64,000 bases of DNA from Pseudonocardia halophobica. Its GTDB lineage: Bacteria > Actinomycetota > Actinomycetes > Mycobacteriales > Pseudonocardiaceae. Made by a program: the position numbers and the translations under genes. The notes beneath the pieces were generated by a model. It saw nothing but the letters and a program-made list of their open reading frames with translations, searched no databases and was not told where the DNA came from. Shown one piece after another: positions 61,869 through 64,000 of the stretch. The stretch covers positions 1 through 64,000 of the forward strand of contig NZ_BSFQ01000005.1 of the NCBI RefSeq assembly GCF_027922425.1, read 5' to 3'. Position 1 is the stretch's first letter, and every line of letters starts with the position of its first letter.

Positions 61869-62227
61869 CCAGTGCCTCCCAGTTCCATGGGCCTCGGGGG
61901 CGGCCGGTAGGGCCGCCGAGGGCGAGGTTCGGCGTCATGGACGGCGAGGACACGCTGCGGAGCGACCCGGGTTCTCTGACAGGGTGTCCGCGTTCATCAC
62001 CGTTGACGCGTACAGGGGCGATCCTAGAGTGCCCTGAATTCCCGGACAAGGTGGCGTCGAGGAGGGATCGGCACTCGCTTTACAGACCGGCAGGCTTTTG
62101 CGGGTGACCGCAGCAGGGGGTAGTCTCGACCGGGAAGAGACCGCCAGTCTTTACGGCGCCGGGGGGTTCGGGCTCGGACACGCAGTCCGGTTCTCCCCGG
62201 CGCACCACGTCGTCGAGAGGTTCTGAC
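61869..62227. other. Divergent control region between monooxygenase and SDR operons
   Basis: No gene. It contains the operator-like sites described separately and must hold both promoters. Confidence 0.6.
62083..62158. promoter_or_regulatory. Two operator-like sites upstream of the SDR operon
   Basis: ACCGCCAGTCTTTACGG (62141-62157) and ACCGGCAGGCTTTTG (62086-62100) match the consensus ACCGGYRGTCTTTAC found before the esterase gene at 56204. The better copy keeps the CTTTAC tail exactly. Confidence 0.5.
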
Positions 62228-62992
62228 ATGTCATCGCTGACCGGCAAGGTCGCCATCATCACCGGTGGTGGCAAGGGTACGGGTCTGGGGATCGCCCGCG
62301 CGTTCGTCAAGGAGGGCATCGCCGTCGCCATCACCGGCCGGGGTGCGGAGTCGCTCAAGGCCGCCCAGGTCGAGCTGGAGGAGCTCGTCCCCGGAGCACG
62401 GGTGCTCACCGTCCAGGCGGACAACAAGGACCACGGCGCCGCGGCGGACGTCGTCTCCCGGACGGTCGCCGAGTTCGGCCGGGTCGACATCCTGATCAAC
62501 AACGCCCAGGAGTTCCGCACCAACATCGCGTTGGAGGACATGACCTGGGACGACGTCATCTCCACCTACGAGTCCGGGGTCTTCGCCACGTGGCGGTTCA
62601 TGGTCGCGGCCCTGCCCCACCTCAAGGAGGCCCGGGGCACCATCATCAACATGGGCTCCGGGGCGGGGACGAACTCGATCGCCAAGCACGGTGCGTACGG
62701 ACCCAACAAGGAGGCCATCCGCGGTCTCTCCCGCATCGCGGCCCGCGAGTGGGGCCCGCACGACATCACCGTCAACGTGATCAACCCCTACGTCGCCTCG
62801 GCGGAGTCCGAGCGCGTCGAGCGGGAACAGCCGGAGTTCATCAAGGCCCTCCAGGCCCAGCTGCCGCTCGGCCGGATCGGGGACGCCGAGCTGAACGTGG
62901 GCGGTCTCGCCCTGTTCCTCGCCCGCCCCGAGGGCAGGTACCTGACCGGCCTGAGCATCGACGTCGACGGCGGCGGCTCGATCCGCCCCTGA
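62228..62992 (+). CDS. Short-chain dehydrogenase/reductase (SDR)
   Basis: 254 residues of the classical SDR type. The cofactor loop is TGGGKGTGLG (12-21), the central NNAG motif is NNAQ (91-94), and the catalytic residues are Ser144, Tyr157 and Lys161 (YGPNK). The Gln in place of Gly in NNAG and an Asn before Lys are unusual but found in some subfamilies. Start ATG follows AGAGG. It precedes the aldo/keto reductase by 39 bp; together they handle carbonyl/alcohol steps. Confidence 0.88.
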   Translation: MSSLTGKVAIITGGGKGTGLGIARAFVKEGIAVAITGRGAESLKAAQVELEELVPGARVLTVQADNKDHGAAADVVSRTVAEFGRVDILINNAQEFRTNIALEDMTWDDVISTYESGVFATWRFMVAALPHLKEARGTIINMGSGAGTNSIAKHGAYGPNKEAIRGLSRIAAREWGPHDITVNVINPYVASAESERVEREQPEFIKALQAQLPLGRIGDAELNVGGLALFLARPEGRYLTGLSIDVDGGGSIRP

Positions 62993-63031
62993 CCACGTCA
63001 CCCATCACCTCGCAACGAACGGACGGAAAAA

Positions 63032-64000
63032 GTGGAACAGCGCATTCTCGGCGGCACGGGCGTCTCGGTCAGTGTCCTCGGCTTCGGAGCCATGAACCTC
63101 GGCGCGTGGGGCAACGTCGACCAGGCCGGGGCGGACACGCTCGTCGGCGAGGCTCTCGACGCGGGGGTCAACCTCTTCGACACCGCGGACATCTACAGCT
63201 TCGGGGAGTCGGAGACCCTGCTGGGCAAGGCTCTCGGGAGCCGCCGCGACAAGATCGTCCTCGCCACCAAGGGCCGCAACAGCATCGAGGAGGACCCACT
63301 CCACGGCGGGGCCTCGCGCCGCTGGATCGTCCGGGCGGTCGAGGACAGCCTTCGCCGGCTCGGCACCGACTACATCGATCTCTACCAGATCCACCGGCCC
63401 GACTGGGCCACGGACCAGGACGAGACGCTCAGTGCGCTCACCGACCTGCAGCGTGCGGGCAAGATCCTGAGCTTCGGCAGCTCCACCTTCCCCGCGCACA
63501 CCATCGTGCAGGGCCAGTGGATCGCCAAGGAGAACGGCCTGTCGCGCTACACCACCGAGCAGGTGACCTACTCGATCTTCAGTCGGGCGATCGAAGCGGA
63601 CGTGCTGCCGCTGGCGCAGCAGTACAAGCTGGGCATCCTCGTCTGGAGCCCGCTGGCGAACGGCTGGCTCGCCGGCACGGTCAGGAGGGACCAGCCCATC
63701 ACGGCGCACCGCTCCAACCTGGCGGGTGCGGACTTCGACCTCTCCGTGCCGGAGAACGCGCGCAAGCTGGACATCGTCGATGAGCTGCGCAAGATCGCTG
63801 ACGACCTGGGCATCTCGTTGCCCGAGCTCGGACTCGCCTTCGCCAAGTCCCACCCGGCTGTGTCGACGGTCCTGATCGGCCCGCGCACGGTCGAGCACCT
63901 GCGCCAGAACCTGAGGTCCGCCGAGATCGTCCTCGACACCGAGACCCTGGACCGGATCGACGCCATCGTCGAGCCAGGCACGGACGTCTCCCCGCGGGAT
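63032..64000 (+). CDS. Aldo/keto reductase (partial at the window end)
   Basis: 323 codons are present from GTG 63032 and the frame is still open at the last base. Full-length relatives have about 325-350 residues, so little is missing. It shows GFGAMNLGAWG, the catalytic Asp and Tyr in FDTADIYSFGESE, Lys in VLATKGR, His in YQIHRPD, and the C-terminal NADPH-binding 'VSTVLIGPRTVEHLRQNLRS'. It reduces aldehydes or ketones with NADPH and is co-transcribed with the SDR gene. Confidence 0.88.
   Translation, partial: MEQRILGGTGVSVSVLGFGAMNLGAWGNVDQAGADTLVGEALDAGVNLFDTADIYSFGESETLLGKALGSRRDKIVLATKGRNSIEEDPLHGGASRRWIVRAVEDSLRRLGTDYIDLYQIHRPDWATDQDETLSALTDLQRAGKILSFGSSTFPAHTIVQGQWIAKENGLSRYTTEQVTYSIFSRAIEADVLPLAQQYKLGILVWSPLANGWLAGTVRRDQPITAHRSNLAGADFDLSVPENARKLDIVDELRKIADDLGISLPELGLAFAKSHPAVSTVLIGPRTVEHLRQNLRSAEIVLDTETLDRIDAIVEPGTDVSPRD

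Noticed and set aside
1..64000. CRISPR arrays
   Set aside because: No regularly spaced direct repeats and no cas genes were seen.

Overview
The DNA is uniformly GC-rich with GTG/ATG starts, GTGA/ATGA gene overlaps, a mycofactocin-type alcohol dehydrogenase, an SCO6880-type conjugation protein and tandem acyl-CoA enzymes. This points to a filamentous or pseudonocardial actinobacterium (Pseudonocardia-like; the genus is inferred, not proven).

Region 1 (1-1040) is chromosomal flank: the C-terminal part of an anti-sigma factor of the RskA type, a small PGPGW membrane protein, and an intact tRNA-Val(CAC).

Region 2 (about 1040-33900) is an integrative conjugative element next to that tRNA. It carries a tyrosine integrase and excisionase, a relaxase operon (zinc-ribbon protein, MobC-like protein, MOBP-like relaxase, accessory proteins), a gene with a LexA/SOS box directly upstream, a broken NUDIX gene, a low-GC Gabija-like defence pair (OLD nuclease plus UvrD-like helicase), and the ruins of a replication initiator gene. 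After these come a complete 13-gene Tad/Flp pilus operon (14149-25108) and a nine-gene type IV secretion operon (26037-33794). Three copies of a roughly 20-bp sequence built around a DnaA box (TTRTCCACA) sit in three non-coding control regions of the element. No second copy of the tRNA 3' end was found, so the right border is not defined.

Region 3 (33900-39550) is a scar zone: a truncated IS3-family transposase, an MHS-type transporter, an NTF2-like protein, a 5'-truncated SDR gene and a complete IS110-family transposase with a possible bridge-RNA end.

Region 4 (39551-64000) is a catabolic island. One block has a GntR regulator, enoyl-CoA hydratase, two-subunit 3-oxoacid CoA-transferase, HMG-CoA lyase, a membrane-anchored linalool dehydratase/isomerase-like protein, a thiolase-like/crotonase fusion, a tandem family III CoA-transferase, LysR, an aldehyde dehydrogenase and a geraniol/aryl-alcohol-type dehydrogenase. 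A second block has a LuxR regulator, a serine-hydrolase esterase, TetR, an HSL-type esterase, a mycofactocin-type alcohol dehydrogenase, a Baeyer-Villiger monooxygenase, an SDR and an aldo/keto reductase that runs off the window. Two promoters in this block share a repeated operator-like motif. Taken together the genes suggest breakdown of a branched, probably terpenoid, alcohol: dehydration or isomerisation, oxidation to acid, CoA activation, hydration, then HMG-CoA-lyase-type cleavage and acetoacetate activation. The substrate is an inference.
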